NCBI GenBank assembly: GCA_023078555.1
Contig: CM041202.1
Span: forward strand, 2,848,022-2,912,021
DNA length: 64,000 bases
Direction of reading: 5' to 3'
Source: Ulva prolifera
Taxonomy: Eukaryota; Chlorophyta; Ulvophyceae; Ulvales; Ulvaceae
In this document: piece by piece, positions 37,401-49,400 of the stretch
Layout of the letters: every line of letters begins with the position of its first letter
Position numbering within the stretch: the stretch's first letter is position 1
Position numbers and translations under genes: made by a program
Notes under the pieces: generated by a model
The model's input: the letters and a program-made list of their open reading frames with translations, nothing else
Database searches by the model: none
What the model was told of the DNA's origin: nothing

Positions 37401-40400
37401 GGCATCTGTTCGTGCATACATGTCAAAGAGCTTCGCAGCCTCCCTGCGTCCGCCCGCTCACACATGCCTGAGCATCGACGCGCCCACACGTGTGCGGGGA
37501 GGGGCTGCCGGGGGGGGGTGTGCGGGGTGTGCGCACCTGTGGGTCATTGCTTTGGCCAGAAGACACGGATTCCCATGGCGTCGTGGCCCCGTCCGGGAAC
37601 GGCGAGAGGCTGGCGGGTTGCCACGTCGGCGCGCTCGTGCCGCTGCCCGCCGACACGGAGCGCCCGAGTTGCAGGGACGGCGTGTGGGACTGCGGGTGCG
37701 AGGCGGCGTGTGCGGAGAGCAGCTCCGCAAGGTCGGCCAGCGGCGGCTTGCTCGCGGCGTGCGGCCGCACGACGACAAACAGCGGCTTCTGGGAGTGCTC
37801 GTTCAGCAGCTGCCGGATGAGGTGCCCGGTCGGGTCCCTGTATGGAGCGCGTGGTGACGGGGCGGTCCACCAGTTAGACGACCGAGGGCTAGTGCGCGTG
37901 TCCCAGGCACTCGCGTCGAGGGCCGCGCCTGACACATAGCCCTGCAGCTGCCCAGCACGCAGCATGCCACTGCCGTACCAGTGGCCGTCAGTCAAACACC
38001 ACGCTGCCAGTGCTGTGGCCGAGCATAGCAATGCGTTTGGGTGCGTGTGGCATGGCGCATTCGCGCATCAAGGCACGAGCGAAGACCGTGTTGTGGGTAC
38101 GTCCCACCGCACAGCAAGACTGGTTCCGTGATGGGCAACGAGGTGACGGCCGCCGGTCCAACACACGCACACAGTTTGAACCAGATGCAAGGATCCAGTC
38201 GCACGATGCGGCGCAGCATGCACAGCACGCGCGCAGCGCGGCGCGGGGGTAGCGAGAGCGCACGGCGGCAGCAGCGGGAAGTCGGACTTGCGCACGATGG
38301 TCGCGGCGGAGAGGCGGCCGCGGCGCTGCGAGAGGTGGGGCATGCGTGCGATGAAGGGGAGGCCCTTGAGCTTGATGCGGCGCACGACGAGCGGGTCGCC
38401 GAGGCGGTCCGCGGCGCCCTTGGCCACGATGATGACGATCATCAGGAAGGGCAGGGTGGCCTGCGAGTTGCACATCTCGAGCAGCACGACGCAGAGGCTC
38501 ACGGTCATGCGCATCTGGCCTGCATGCATGCGGGCCGTGTTGCGGTGTGCGCTGTGTATGACATGGCGGCGGCCGTGTGGACCGAGTGTCCTATGCATGC
38601 ATTGTCGTGTGCGCTTGTGGCCATGCTGCGGAACCTCCAGCACTAAGATCCTCTGCAACGGAGCGTGATGCCGCTAGCAGGCCTCGCCAGCTCCACCGGG
38701 CAGCAGCTCTGACAAAGGCGCTGCGGTCGCTGTGCTTCCCCACACCCTGCACATCCTGCGATCGCGGTACATACACCACAAACGACAACACCCTCAATCC
38801 AACATCACCCAAAAGCCGCATGTGTGTCCGGTGTCCGTTAAGGAGCTCCTTCCATCTCATTGATTCAATGAGCGAATTGGTCTGCCCTTTGATGTGTCGC
38901 TCGCTCTCTCTGAGAAGCTCAGGCAATGGTGGGACCCTGCAAATCCCGTGTGTCAGGGTCCAGGGGTCCACGTGAGCGCACCGGTGAACAGGCCTGCGGC
39001 GCCGAGGAGCGAGAAGAGGGGCGCGTCGGGCTCCGGGATGATGCCGGCGTGGCGCACGAGGTGGGCCATCACGCGGCCGAGGCACGAGCCGAGGAGGATG
39101 GTGGAGCTGAACGACCCCGAGGGCAGCGCGAGGCCCGCCGTCCAGGCCGCCGAGAAGAAGTACGCCGCCGAGAAGAGCACGAGCGACCGCAGCGAGAAGT
39201 CCTCGTACCGCACCGTCCACAGCGACCGGATGTTGTCGCCTGCACAGCACAGCACAGCGTGGCACGGCATGCCACGGAGGCATGCATGCTGTGTGGCATG
39301 TGCTGGGGGCTGTGGCGATCTGAGCGGGCCTGTTGCTGTTGAAGCTGAAGACCGCTGGGGTGTTGGATGATGAAAACACGGCACCATGTGGCAGGGCTCA
39401 GGAATCAGGGACCTCATGGACAACCCCGCGCTATGCTCTACTGCGCCGGGTGACAGGTGTGAATCTGTTGATGCAGTGGCATGTGCATCTATCAACCACA
39501 CTGACGACCACACGACCATCCAGATGGTGCGCAGTGTCTGTGGGGAGCTCGCGCACCCCTGAGCCATGCATGCACGCATGCCAGGTGTGATGCGACAGTG
39601 AGGTTGCACGCATGCATGGATACAGCCCAGCGCCGCCTACGTCATGCCGACACCGCGCCCTGTTCCCGTACAGAATGCAGCCACAGCGGCGGCCGCAGCC
39701 GCGGCGAGGCGGGCGGGGCAGGCGGGCGCACCATTGGGGGAGGAGACGAGTGTGGCCACAGGGTTGTAGTGGCCGGGCTCACAGTTGAGGTTGGAGAAGG
39801 CGTTCGCAATGCCGGGGTTGCAGCTGTTGGGCGCTTGCGGGTCGCACGGCCTGCAGTCGCCCGCCGCAGCGATGCTGTACATCAGGATGGAGTACGCCCA
39901 TGTGAACGCGACCGCCTGCATGCATGCATGCAAGTGTCTACAGGTGTCGAAATGGAAGGCAGCGGAAAACGCGCCACTCACATCCGCTGTGCAGCCAGGG
40001 GCTGGGGCCTCGTCCCAAGCCGCCGGTGAGAGACCTCTATCCGGCAGGGAGTGAAATCCGGCACTCGCCAACACGAGGATGTGGCTCTACATGTACGATC
40101 TGGTATTATGCATGCATGCATGCAGACACGCACACAGGCAGGCGGGCGGGGAGAGGCGCACCTCGAGCAGGAGCAGCGTCTTGGAGTAGGCCCAGCGCCG
40201 GCGCAGCTTCACGATCGCGCAGTTGAGCGACACGAACGCCGACCCGAGCGCGCCCATCGCGGCCGCAAACACAATCAGCAACGGCAGCTGGTGGTACGGG
40301 CTCGTGAAGTTGTACGTGTACTCGACGCTGCCGCTGACGCTGAGAAAGGACTGCACCGACTGGCACAGCGAGTTGCCCTTGCACGCCTGCGAGAGGACCT

Positions 40401-43400
40401 TCAGCACGAGGACGGTGATGGAAGTCGAGAAGAAGGTGCGCCACGTCAGCTCGAGGCGCCACCGCGTGGAGAGCTCCATGAGGTAGAGCATGCCGCCGAT
40501 GGGCGCGCGGAAGGCGGCGGCGGCGCCGGCGGCGGCGCCGCACGCGACCTGGTCGGCAAAGGTTGTGGACGCGATGAAGTGCACGCGGTCAAGGAGGCTG
40601 GCGGGGGTGGTGGGGGGGGCCGCGGAGGTGGAGGGGGCCTCTGCGGGGTCTCCGCGGGGGCTGCCTGCACAGAGCCGCCGCCGTCCAGCATGCATGGGAC
40701 GCTTCATCAGCTCCGGCGTGCTGACGCAGGGCTGCGGCGGTGCGCGCACCGGCTGGAGTTGCGGCGCGGTGTGGATGGGTCAGGTGTGTGTCGACATGCT
40801 GCGGGGATCGCGTGAGGATGGTGCTGCGCTTGTGGTTGGAGAACAAAGACAAGCATGCAGGTAGCATCGTAGCGCCCGCGTGCTTAGGTGGGGATGGGCT
40901 ATGTCTGTGTGGCGGGTGCCGCTTGAGAGCCGCGCATTCACATGCATGCTGGTGTGACTGACCTCTCGAGCGTTTCCATGCCATGCCATGTGGCGCTAAA
41001 CACGACATCAGAGCCACGGATGCCACAAACTCAGCCACAAACTCACGAATGACGTATGTTCAGAGTCATCAGCGAGCTCATCTGTTCTGAAGATGAAGGC
41101 AAGAGGATCCCCCTGTGGATGTCCCGATGCCCGCTGTGGATGCCCGCTGTGGGGCACTCGCTCGTTTGTCCTTCGTCCACGCAGGGTTCAGGGGCGCACC
41201 AGGGAGGCGTCGCGTGAGGCCCTCGACGATCCGCGGCAGCTTCCGCAGCCACTGCGACGTCGGGAACGCCGACTCATCGTCGTCCTCGTACTCCGCAAAC
41301 ACCGGCGACGGCCGCACCTTGGACATGCTGTAGTTCAGGGACCGTCCCCCTCTGGCGCCGGAGCCGGAGCGCGCGGCCCGCCTGCCGCCGGCGGCCTCCG
41401 TGCCGGCGGACCCGGCGCTGACGGTGCGCCCGAGACCGCGCTCGGCGCGGGCTGCGCGCTTAGCGCCAGCGGTGAGGTCGAAGTGCGGCAGCCACGACGC
41501 GAGGATGCCGGCCACCATGCCGCCGATGTGCAGGAGGACGCCCTGGTAGCCGAGCGGCAGGGAGGCGGCCACGGAGGCACACGCGCCAAGGGACTTCATG
41601 AGGAAGGTGCGGAGGGTGAGGAACTGGGGCACCTCGACACCATTGAGCATCGTGACGAGCTCCTGCATCACATACGGGCGATTGTTTTACTGCACCAGGG
41701 GGGGGGGATCTATAGCGACTTTGCTCAATTCACAACATCCCGGGCCATTGTATGGCAGAGCAAGTACTCGAAGCAATCAACATACAGCAACCACCGGCAT
41801 CCACACGAGGAGCAGCCACCAACGCTCACTCCAGCCGAATATCTGTAGCAACAGTGCTTGTGGTGCAGAGGGATTCTGTCCCTCGGGCGTGGTGCACTGT
41901 CAGCTGCAGGATTTGCGCACGAGGGCAGCGGCAGCTCTGGCCATCGGGGCTGAGTGAGGCATCTGGAGCACGTGCTTGTGCAGACTCCGGCGGAAAGGCA
42001 GCGGACTGCATTGGGGTGATGATGCAACCTTGCTGCATGCGAGGGATGGGCGCGCTGAGTGGCTCAGGCCCGGTGCTGTCGGGGTCGATATACCGCGCCA
42101 CGTGTGAGATGTCCTTGGTGCTCAGTGTGTGTGTTGTAAGGGCAAATCCGGGGGAGTGTGGGTTCCTGCCTGGCCTGTGCACCCTGAGGGTGCCAGGCCC
42201 ATTAAGCCCTTGCGGGACGTTGGCTTGCAGGATTGGCATGATACCTAGTTGGGGTTTTAAATCTTCACATCCTTTCGCAGATGTGACAGCGAGCTGCATC
42301 ATATCTAGGTGAACAGCCCTGCACAGCCGCGTTCGAATGAGACGGTTCGAATGAGATGGTTCGAGGCTGCGCACATCTCGAGATGATTCATCGGGCAGCA
42401 GCGCTGCGTGTTGAGCAAGTGGCACAGCAATCATGACCGGCTGTGCTGTCAACAAGCGATGTAGTCCGGGTGGTTTGGTGTGCTGAAGATTACGGCCGAG
42501 AATTAGGTATGGTATGCCGCGCGCGGTGGTAGCGCAGGTGCGGCTATCGCAGCAAGTGACCACAAGCATCACTGCAGGGCACTGGTAGCCTGGGCCATGG
42601 AACACTACAAAAATGCCCAGCCGTCAAACATGTTCCAGAAGATAAGCCCGGACAAGATCAAGGTAAGCTATAGGATGTTTGTTGAAGCTTTGCTGTGTAC
42701 TGCCGTAGCGAAGGGCGCCCGTATCCGAGCAATACAGAGCGCAAGGACCGATTGCCGGTTGCGGTAGCAGGTACTTAAGGCGCGAGGCTTCACGGCGGGG
42801 CCGGCATTTGCAGGCGCCATGCCCGAGGTCCAGGTGGTACATATTGTCTGTTCTTCGCTTTGTGCAGGCCAGCATACTGCAGCAAAGCAACGCGGCTGAC
42901 GTGTCAGTCCTTGTCGGGCGACAGTGTCGATGCACACATGAATCCGATACAGCCACAGCAAGACGGCTAAATGCGCTCAAACTCGTGAATTATCCACGAA
43001 CTTACGTGTTAAGAAGAATTCATGCGACTTGCGAGTTCTTCACGTGCGTATCCTGCGCGACTGGAGCGGCCCTGGCGGTGGCGCGTTAGCCATGGACGGG
43101 GCATCGGCCTGATGATCTGGCGCCTATGAGACGCGCAATTCGGCAAACACATGCCAGTGTAATGCTCGAAACAGGGAATAAACGCAGCACGGACTCTCGA
43201 CAACCAATTAGTCCGAAACGAGGTCACGCTGGTGCGCTGACCAGAAGTTTGGGCAGCTAAACATCAATCCAATGCTACACATTGATAGCTGCTCTCACGC
43301 CAATTCATGCGGGTGTTATGCAATTGGTGTGGAGCACCCGAAAGTCGCACCGGGAGCCCGGATCCTGCCGCTGGCATCGCTCCGTACAGAACGCAGCTGG

Positions 43401-43806
43401 CCGCGAGGAAGGCGCAAGAGGCATTGAAGGCTCCGTATAGTACGGAGACTGCTCTGACGGAGTAGGCGTCATCCAGATCACCGAGCGCCATAATGAATCG
43501 CTGCCGCAGCGAATGCGCCCCACTGATCATCAGCCCCATCGTAAACGCGACGATGCTGACCAAGACGGCAGTCACGCCACAGAATAGCCATTTCAAGGCC
43601 GTGGTGTTGCTTGGTATACGAATTTTGAAGCCTGCGCTCATGGTCATTGCGTTGCTGTCTAGTGAACTGAAGCGTGCCACACGCCCGTGGCTCTGGTGTG
43701 GAGCTGAGTAACCTGCATTGCGCTCATTGCCATATCGACAAACGGAGTTCACTAAAGAGACGTCGTCAGCCTGACAGATTGGCGTCAGACTTTTGTGTTT
43801 GCGCAC
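34408..43806 (-). CDS. CLC-family anion channel/transporter with CBS domains and altered gating glutamates
   Basis: Membrane chloride channel/exchanger family. Exons (high to low): 43712-43351 (or from 43806 if no intron precedes), 41662-41200, 40664-40162, 39915-39732, 39239-38982, 38519-38264, 37837-37537, 37056-36871, 36622-36154, 35425-34971, 34599-34408. All junctions keep phase, about 1200 residues. Helix B is WLFCGVTAVLVSIVAFTMGL; the selectivity loop GSGLP follows, then LVTMLNGVEVPQFLTLRTFL. Later come FRAPIGGMLYLMELSTRW, the loop CRPCDPQAPNSCNP, LALPSGSFSSTILLGSCLGR, and GAAGLFTGQMRMTVSLCVVL. CBS-like pieces include PTGHLIRQLLNEHSQKPLFV, KHVLLGVIARSTLVKLL and PRVSLEAIFSIMNNMALEIV. 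GKEGP is GYQGV here, and the second Glu of the LEE motif is Leu. Inserts in the D-E loop and between the CBS halves make it longer than usual (700-900). Confidence 0.9.
41752..43089 (+). CDS. Hypothetical small gene nested antisense in the first CLC intron
   Basis: Not recognised. Four plus-strand pieces join in phase: 41752-41853 (MAEQVLEAINIQQPPAST onward), 41910-41953 (DLRTRAAAALAIGAE), 42578-42662 (ALVAWAMEHYKNAQPSN, then MFQKISPDKIK), 42868-43089 (ASILQQSNAADVSVL, less convincing after about 25 codons), ending at TAG. The total is about 150 residues. It fits entirely within the CLC intron 41663-43350 on the opposite strand. Donors are GTGCTT, GTGAGG and GTAAGC, acceptors all TGCAG. The first intron would be only 56 bases. 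The third piece looks most clearly coding. It could be a gene, a retained fragment, or an inserted gene piece that lengthened this intron. Confidence 0.4.
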
Positions 43807-44019
43807 TGCTCAGGCCCGGGCGACCTCGCCCACATGAGCTTGAAGCCTGCATGCATACTGTGTCCAGTGAGGCAGGATGGTTGGGCGCGGAGATCCCGAG
43901 CAGATCGTGAGCAGGAACAACGCACGTGCTCAGTGGATTGTCGTTCGATTGCATGCTGCACCACACCCATGGGTACCCATTCATGGACCGAACGTACGTC
44001 CTGTCTCTGGATGTTTATG

Positions 44020-44047
44020 GTCACATATTACTATAGTAATATGTGAC
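44020..44047. repeat. Perfect 28-bp palindrome
   Basis: Two 14-base arms (GTCACATATTACTA and its complement) with no loop, AT-rich centre. Confidence 0.95.
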
Positions 44048-44424
44048 TGGCAGTTTCCCTGCATGTCGAGACCCAATACAAACTGCAAGCATATGTGTGC
44101 AGCACAGCCAACGGGCTGCTGATTACAGTGCACAGGTCCCCGATAACGCTTGATTACAAATTGTAACTACATTGCTACTTGAATGTCATCAGATCGATGC
44201 AATTTCACAGTACGTTTTCGCAGCATTCGTCAGCTCGGTCGGAGTCGATTCAATGATGTGATCAATTCCTGTCAGTGCTGCAGCCCTGCCAGCTGATCTA
44301 CCTGTTCGGACACCACTGACGACCATGCTGCGCACTGACGCAGCAAGAGGCACACTGGACTTGGCCGTAGGTTGTGTATGCAACATCGCCATCAGCAAAT
44401 CGGAGCATCGGTGCGCCGCGGTGC

Positions 44425-44458
44425 GCCGAGCCCAGCGCTGTACAGCGCTGGGCTCGGC
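44425..44458. repeat. Perfect 34-bp GC-rich palindrome
   Basis: Two 17-base arms, beginning GCCGAGCCCAGCGCTGT, with no spacer. It would form a very stable cruciform or RNA hairpin. It lies 40-50 bases left of a partial dispersed repeat. Confidence 0.95.
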
Positions 44459-44499
44459 CACGTGGAGATCTCCACGGCGGCAACAAACCGTGACATGCA

Positions 44500-44600
44500 T
44501 GATGGTTTCCCCCTCCGGCATGTGGCCCCGTCTATTCGGAGCTGTCAATGACTTCTCAAGGATGCGGCCGGCTTAAGAAGGCAGCGGCACAATTGATCCA
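44500..44600 (+). repeat. Partial, diverged copy of the tRNA-like dispersed repeat
   Basis: Shares GGTTTCCCCCTCCGGCATGT and CGGAGCTGTCAATG with the right half of the 45.6 kb copy, with several substitutions. Confidence 0.6.
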
Positions 44601-45007
44601 GAAGTAATTCACGTTGCATGGCCGTGCCTGCGATGGCGCCCCCTCCGCACTCTGGCCAAAGCACACACGGCATGCCCAGAATCGATCCTGATCGCGATGA
44701 AGGCCTGAATTGGGGCACGCTGCCCGCCCGCCCTCGTGGAGGTGGTCAAGGTACCCCGGCCCCACACCCCACACCCACAATCACACCCGCACCCCCACCC
44801 TGTCCCACATGTCTGCAGCCCGGCCCCAGAGCCCCGAAAGCACATGCAGCCCAGGCTACAAAGCCGCACACACTTCTGCTATGCCTCGTCCTGTGTCACT
44901 GTTGTGATTCGCTTCAAAGGTGACTGCAGTGTGTGTTTGAGTGACCCACCCTTCAAAAACTCCGCAGCAGTCATGCATATGCACACGTGTGCACCCTTGT
45001 AAAGTCA

Positions 45008-45237
45008 AGTAAATCTGAATTTACTGAGCCGTATCCTATTGTTCACTGGCAACTCCGAATTAACGGGACCACATATGCCGAACGGGTAAATCACCTGGAA
45101 ACCCCCCTCAGACGCCGTACGCAACTCACAGGGCCTCCTCCTGTGCTAAGCGAGGTGGTCCCGTACGGCCGTTTCGATTCCCCAAAGCGCACGCAGAATC
45201 GAATCCACGACCTCCTGAAACGGAGGGGGTAGCTTTT
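45008..45237 (-). repeat. Dispersed repeat copy A (inverted)
   Basis: About 230 bases, the reverse complement of copy C with few differences. Read on the minus strand it starts AGCTACCCCCTCCGTTTCAG and ends near ACTCAGTAAATTCAGATTTACT with small changes. The T-loop-like GATTCGATTC box is slightly altered from GGTTCGATTC. Confidence 0.9.
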
Positions 45238-45281
45238 GACCCGTCCACAACCCATTGTACTAACGCGTTAAGCCTAGGCGA

Positions 45282-45425
45282 CATAAAAGCTACCCCTTCC
45301 TTTGGAGATTTGGGCTCCGGTTCTGTGTCCGCATTCTAGAACCAAGACAGCTATGAGTGACCGCCTCGGTTGGCGCAGGAGGCCCTGTGAGACGATCCAT
45401 GTCGCACAACAGTCGGAAGGGGGTG
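45282..45425 (+). repeat. Dispersed repeat copy B (diverged, left half)
   Basis: Begins AAAAGCTACCCCTTCC and follows copy C through GGAGGCCCTGTGAG and the GGGGGTGTCCAGG block, then diverges. Same orientation as copy C. Confidence 0.75.
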
Positions 45426-45555
45426 TCCAGGCCTGTGTTCGAACCCTGTGGCATGAGGTCCTGGTTATGTGGAGTATGAGTTGTCGAGGTCCGACGAGGA
45501 CATTTTCCCCTGTGCTGTATCACCCCCGTTTCTGTCCCATGGGTTGAGGGCGGTA

Positions 45556-45791
45556 TCAAAGCTACCCCCTCCGTTTCAGGAGGTCGTGGGTTCGATTCTG
45601 CTTGCGCTTTGGGGAATCGAAACGGCCGTGCGTGACCACCTCGTTTAGCACAGGAGGAGGCCCTGTGAGTTGCGTACGGTCGTCTGAGGGGGGTTTCCAG
45701 GTGGTTTTCACCTTCGGCATATTTGGTCCCGTTAACCCGGAGTTGTCAATGTCCAATAGGATACGGCTCAGTAACTTCAGATTTACCTTAC
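45556..45791 (+). repeat. Dispersed repeat copy C, tRNA-like head
   Basis: About 235 bases and the most complete copy. The head contains a CCTCC-GTTTCA-GGAGG stem-loop followed by GTCGTGGGTTCGATTCTGC, which matches an anticodon-arm-like hairpin, variable loop and the Pol III B box of a tRNA. The tail runs through GGTCCCGTTAACCCGGAGTT to CAGATTTACC. A tRNA-derived SINE is the simplest reading. Copies A and C form a long inverted repeat. Confidence 0.8.
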
Positions 45792-46443
45792 ATGCACAGC
45801 TGGACCTGAGCAAATCCAAACTGACTTTACTGTTGCTCCACCACAAAACGTCAGTCGCAGCGCATGTGCTGCCATGAGGATTACTTCCTGCATGTACCAC
45901 CAGATCCGGCATCTCGGCGTTGCACTTGCTGCACAGACACACCCCAAATCCATTACGCTCGAGGCTGTGAGAGCCACAGTGTCCAACGCCACAGCACCCA
46001 CATATGACCATCTTTTCAGAAAGCAGGCTTCCAATCAGTTCTCAGGCAGGGAATGCCAAATCATTTCGCAACCCAGCAAAGCAGAGGTCGCAGGCGCCTG
46101 TGCGGCATACTCAGTAAGCGTGCCGCACATAAATGCGAGCCTCTCCCGGCGTACCGGAGGGTCTTTGAACACACTCCAAGTTGCTGCACTGTGGCATGAT
46201 CAGGTTGCACGCGCGTCCACCCCATGCGCCTGTCTACAGGCACATTCAGACTCAACGGGATCCAATCAACCGCCAGAGCAAAGCTAGCCTCCTAAGAGAG
46301 GCCACCACGGAGCCGTGCAAGGGCGGCCAGTTTCAGCAAGTGCGGTCGACGCAGCGGTGTCTACACCAGCTGAAACCAAAAACTCCAACGCAACCACGAC
46401 GGTGCAGTGGTGGCCACGGCAGTGGCGTGGTGCGAGGGCCCAA
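45792..46443 (+). other. Intergenic, no gene seen
   Basis: Downstream flank of the minus-strand IFT56 gene. Reading frames here show no family signature. Confidence 0.55.
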
Positions 46444-49400
46444 TCATCGCAAGAGGCCACTCGAGGAGGCCCAGGACTGGAGCGTGGCGACGATGTCAGC
46501 AGCGCCGGGGTCGGCCGAGTCCTTGAGCATCGCCAGGACGTCCGGAAGGTGCTCCGCCGACGCATGCGCGTGCTTCGCGGCGAGCTGCTGCACAAAGCCG
46601 ATGCACGCGCCGCGCTTGCCCTCGTAGAATTTGCCGTCGGGGTCCAGCCGCTCCAGCACCTGCACACGGCTGGGTCCCGTGACCGATGGCCGTTCTGCAC
46701 CGCACATTGGACACAGATCCACCTGATGTGGCTGCGGCCTGCCTGCGCAGCGCCTGTGCAGCGCATGCACAGGAATGTAGCGCCGCAGGAAGCTCGCAAT
46801 GCCATCGCAGCTCCCGCCGCGGAGCGCTGGCGTGCACTGACCACCATGCCTTGCACCGCACCTCCGGCCACACTTGTGGCAATCCAAAGCATCGCCACCA
46901 CACGCCCCTTTGGCAAGGGGTGCCTGAATTGCCGCAGTTGTCAACGTGCCAAGAGGATTTGGCTAAGTACATCCAGATTGACTAGACTGTACACGCGGCC
47001 GCGATCCAATATGTAAAAGCTGGCTGGATGTAAGCTTTCACTGTTTTGTTTGAGGTCTGCTCCTCGTACTACTCTCGTTTAGTAAACATCCGGATTCACG
47101 GGAGTGATGGCTTCCTCTCGGTGGTGTAGCAGTATCCTCAAGCAATCCGGCGCGGGCGGGGCGGACCTGGAAGGCCTTGGCGCTGTGGTAGAAGTGGCCC
47201 ATGCCGTAGCACTCGTCGGCGATGATGTGCAGCAGGCGGTACGAGTCCGCGGTGTCGGGGTTCTCGACGTAGAGCTGCCACGCGGCCTCGGGCCGCTTGC
47301 GCATGATGTGGCACCGCGCCAGCCACGCCTGGTACCAGTAGTCCTTCCGGTACTCCTCGCTCTTGATGCCCTGCAGTGCCTCTGCGGCCTGCACGGCGGC
47401 TCTCGGCTCAGCTGAGCAATGGATCGGGGCTGCGTGGCCCGAGCCGTTGGGGCTGCCATGGTCCACGTAGATATGCCCGTGCAACAGCATACGCAGTACT
47501 TCTCCAATTGTGTACAGGTGTACTTGTGTGGCTGCATCGCCTGCCGCAGTGGAACTCCAACGCAACTTGTGTGCCAATGCATCTGCGATGCACGCTGCAA
47601 CGACCGCAGCCTCTGCTGAGCAGACATGCGCTTCACGCCGCAGGCATCGGCAGCGGTAAGGCGCCCAGAGCTGTGTAGCAGGAGGTGCGTACCTCTGCCC
47701 AGGAGTTGGTGTTGGCGAGGGCGATCCCGAAGTTCCAGCCAAAGTCGTCGTCCTCCTTGAAGTACTGCACAGCAGCGGGCACGTCAGAACGTGGTTCATG
47801 CGACGATGCCATACATCGCCTGAGTCTGCACTGCGCACAAGGTGCTATGAAGGAGGACCCATGATGCTGTCCCGAGGTGTGAAAGCATCCAAGCAGCCGT
47901 GAAGCTGTAGACTTCACCGTATCCTTGGATCACAAATGGCTGCGCTCACACGCAGTGCACGCTCGGACAATCGCCACTCCCTACACTACCGACAGCCACG
48001 CACACCCAGCGGCGCATGGTCAGCCACACATGCCCTTGCAAATCACAGCAAACCACCACCGCACATGCAGCAGCTTCAGACCAGCTACTGTTACGACAAG
48101 CTACGCTCGGTGGCGTCTGCATTGTGCAAAACAAGCTTGCAGGGTAAGGCTGAGACACTCCTGCACAGAACGAAAAGTCGGAATGACATGGGAGCGTTGC
48201 CTGTCGAAGCAACGAATTCTGGAGTCGAATTCACAGGCCGTCCGTGGAGAGGCACCAACACCTCCACACACACTGTTCCAACGGCTCTGCTGTAAGAATG
48301 CCGCCGGTCGCAGCCACTGCTGATGCTGGGCACCCCTGCGTTGGAACAGGGGCATCCTGCAGGCACCGAGCGCACCTGCAGGATGGAGTTGAGGAAGATG
48401 AGGACGTCGTCAAACTGGCCGAGCAGGTGGAAGCACGAGGCCATGCACTGCCGGCCCGGGATCGTGTCGCACTCGCTCGCGCTCGCACCCACCAGCTGGA
48501 AGAACTGCTGCGCCGACTTCACCATCTCTGCGTCCTGCTTCTGCTGGCCCAGCGCAGCATGCACCACACCCTGCAGAATGTACTCCTGCAGCACCCACAC
48601 CACCAGTTACATCGAGTACGGCTTCATACATCGGAACCATCCTGGGATGCGTCCCCTCCTGCCTCACGTCCATGCAGGGACCAAAACCGGATGTGAGCAA
48701 TTGCTCGGCGGTTTCAACCTCTTTCAGAGGAGCTCAAAATGTTGCCACATGCCACCTCACACATGCACGGCTAAGTTTCTGATCCGGGACGCCCAGGCCT
48801 CGAGCAGCAGTCAACTTCGCCATGTCAGACGAGAGAGCTGCACGTGAAGCCACCACGACTGTCTGCAGTGACTGCACTGACCGTATCTATCTGCAGTGAC
48901 CTTGCCTGGACTGTAGCCGTGGAGCACACAGCCGCACGGGGAGATGGGAACGGTGCTTCGTCGCTGAGACTAGCAAAGAGCATTGACCACAACAGATATT
49001 TTGGACAGGCTGTGACATCAAGCTAAAGTTGAGGCTGACGAGATGGCCATGCCTGGGGCAGAGAAGGTTCGAGGCCCTGGATGAGGTCATACGCCAGCTG
49101 CGTATCTCCTTTCCTGAGGTGGAAGATGACTAGATTCAGGCGGGCCTCCGGGATCACGCCCAGTAGCGGTTGGAGGTCCCGCAGTGCGTTTTCGCCACCA
49201 CGAAAGACCACCATGTTGTGTCTGCACGCCATGTTGCACATCGTCCGCTGAAATCATTGTATCCACGTGTCTTGCCAGGTCATAGAGCAAGGCTAGGTTG
49301 GCAAGCTTGGACCGATTGTACAGGGAGCTCTGCTAGACGGGAGCAGGCAAGGTATGCAGAGCCATGCAGAGCAGTGAAACCCACCGTATCAGCTCGTTGG

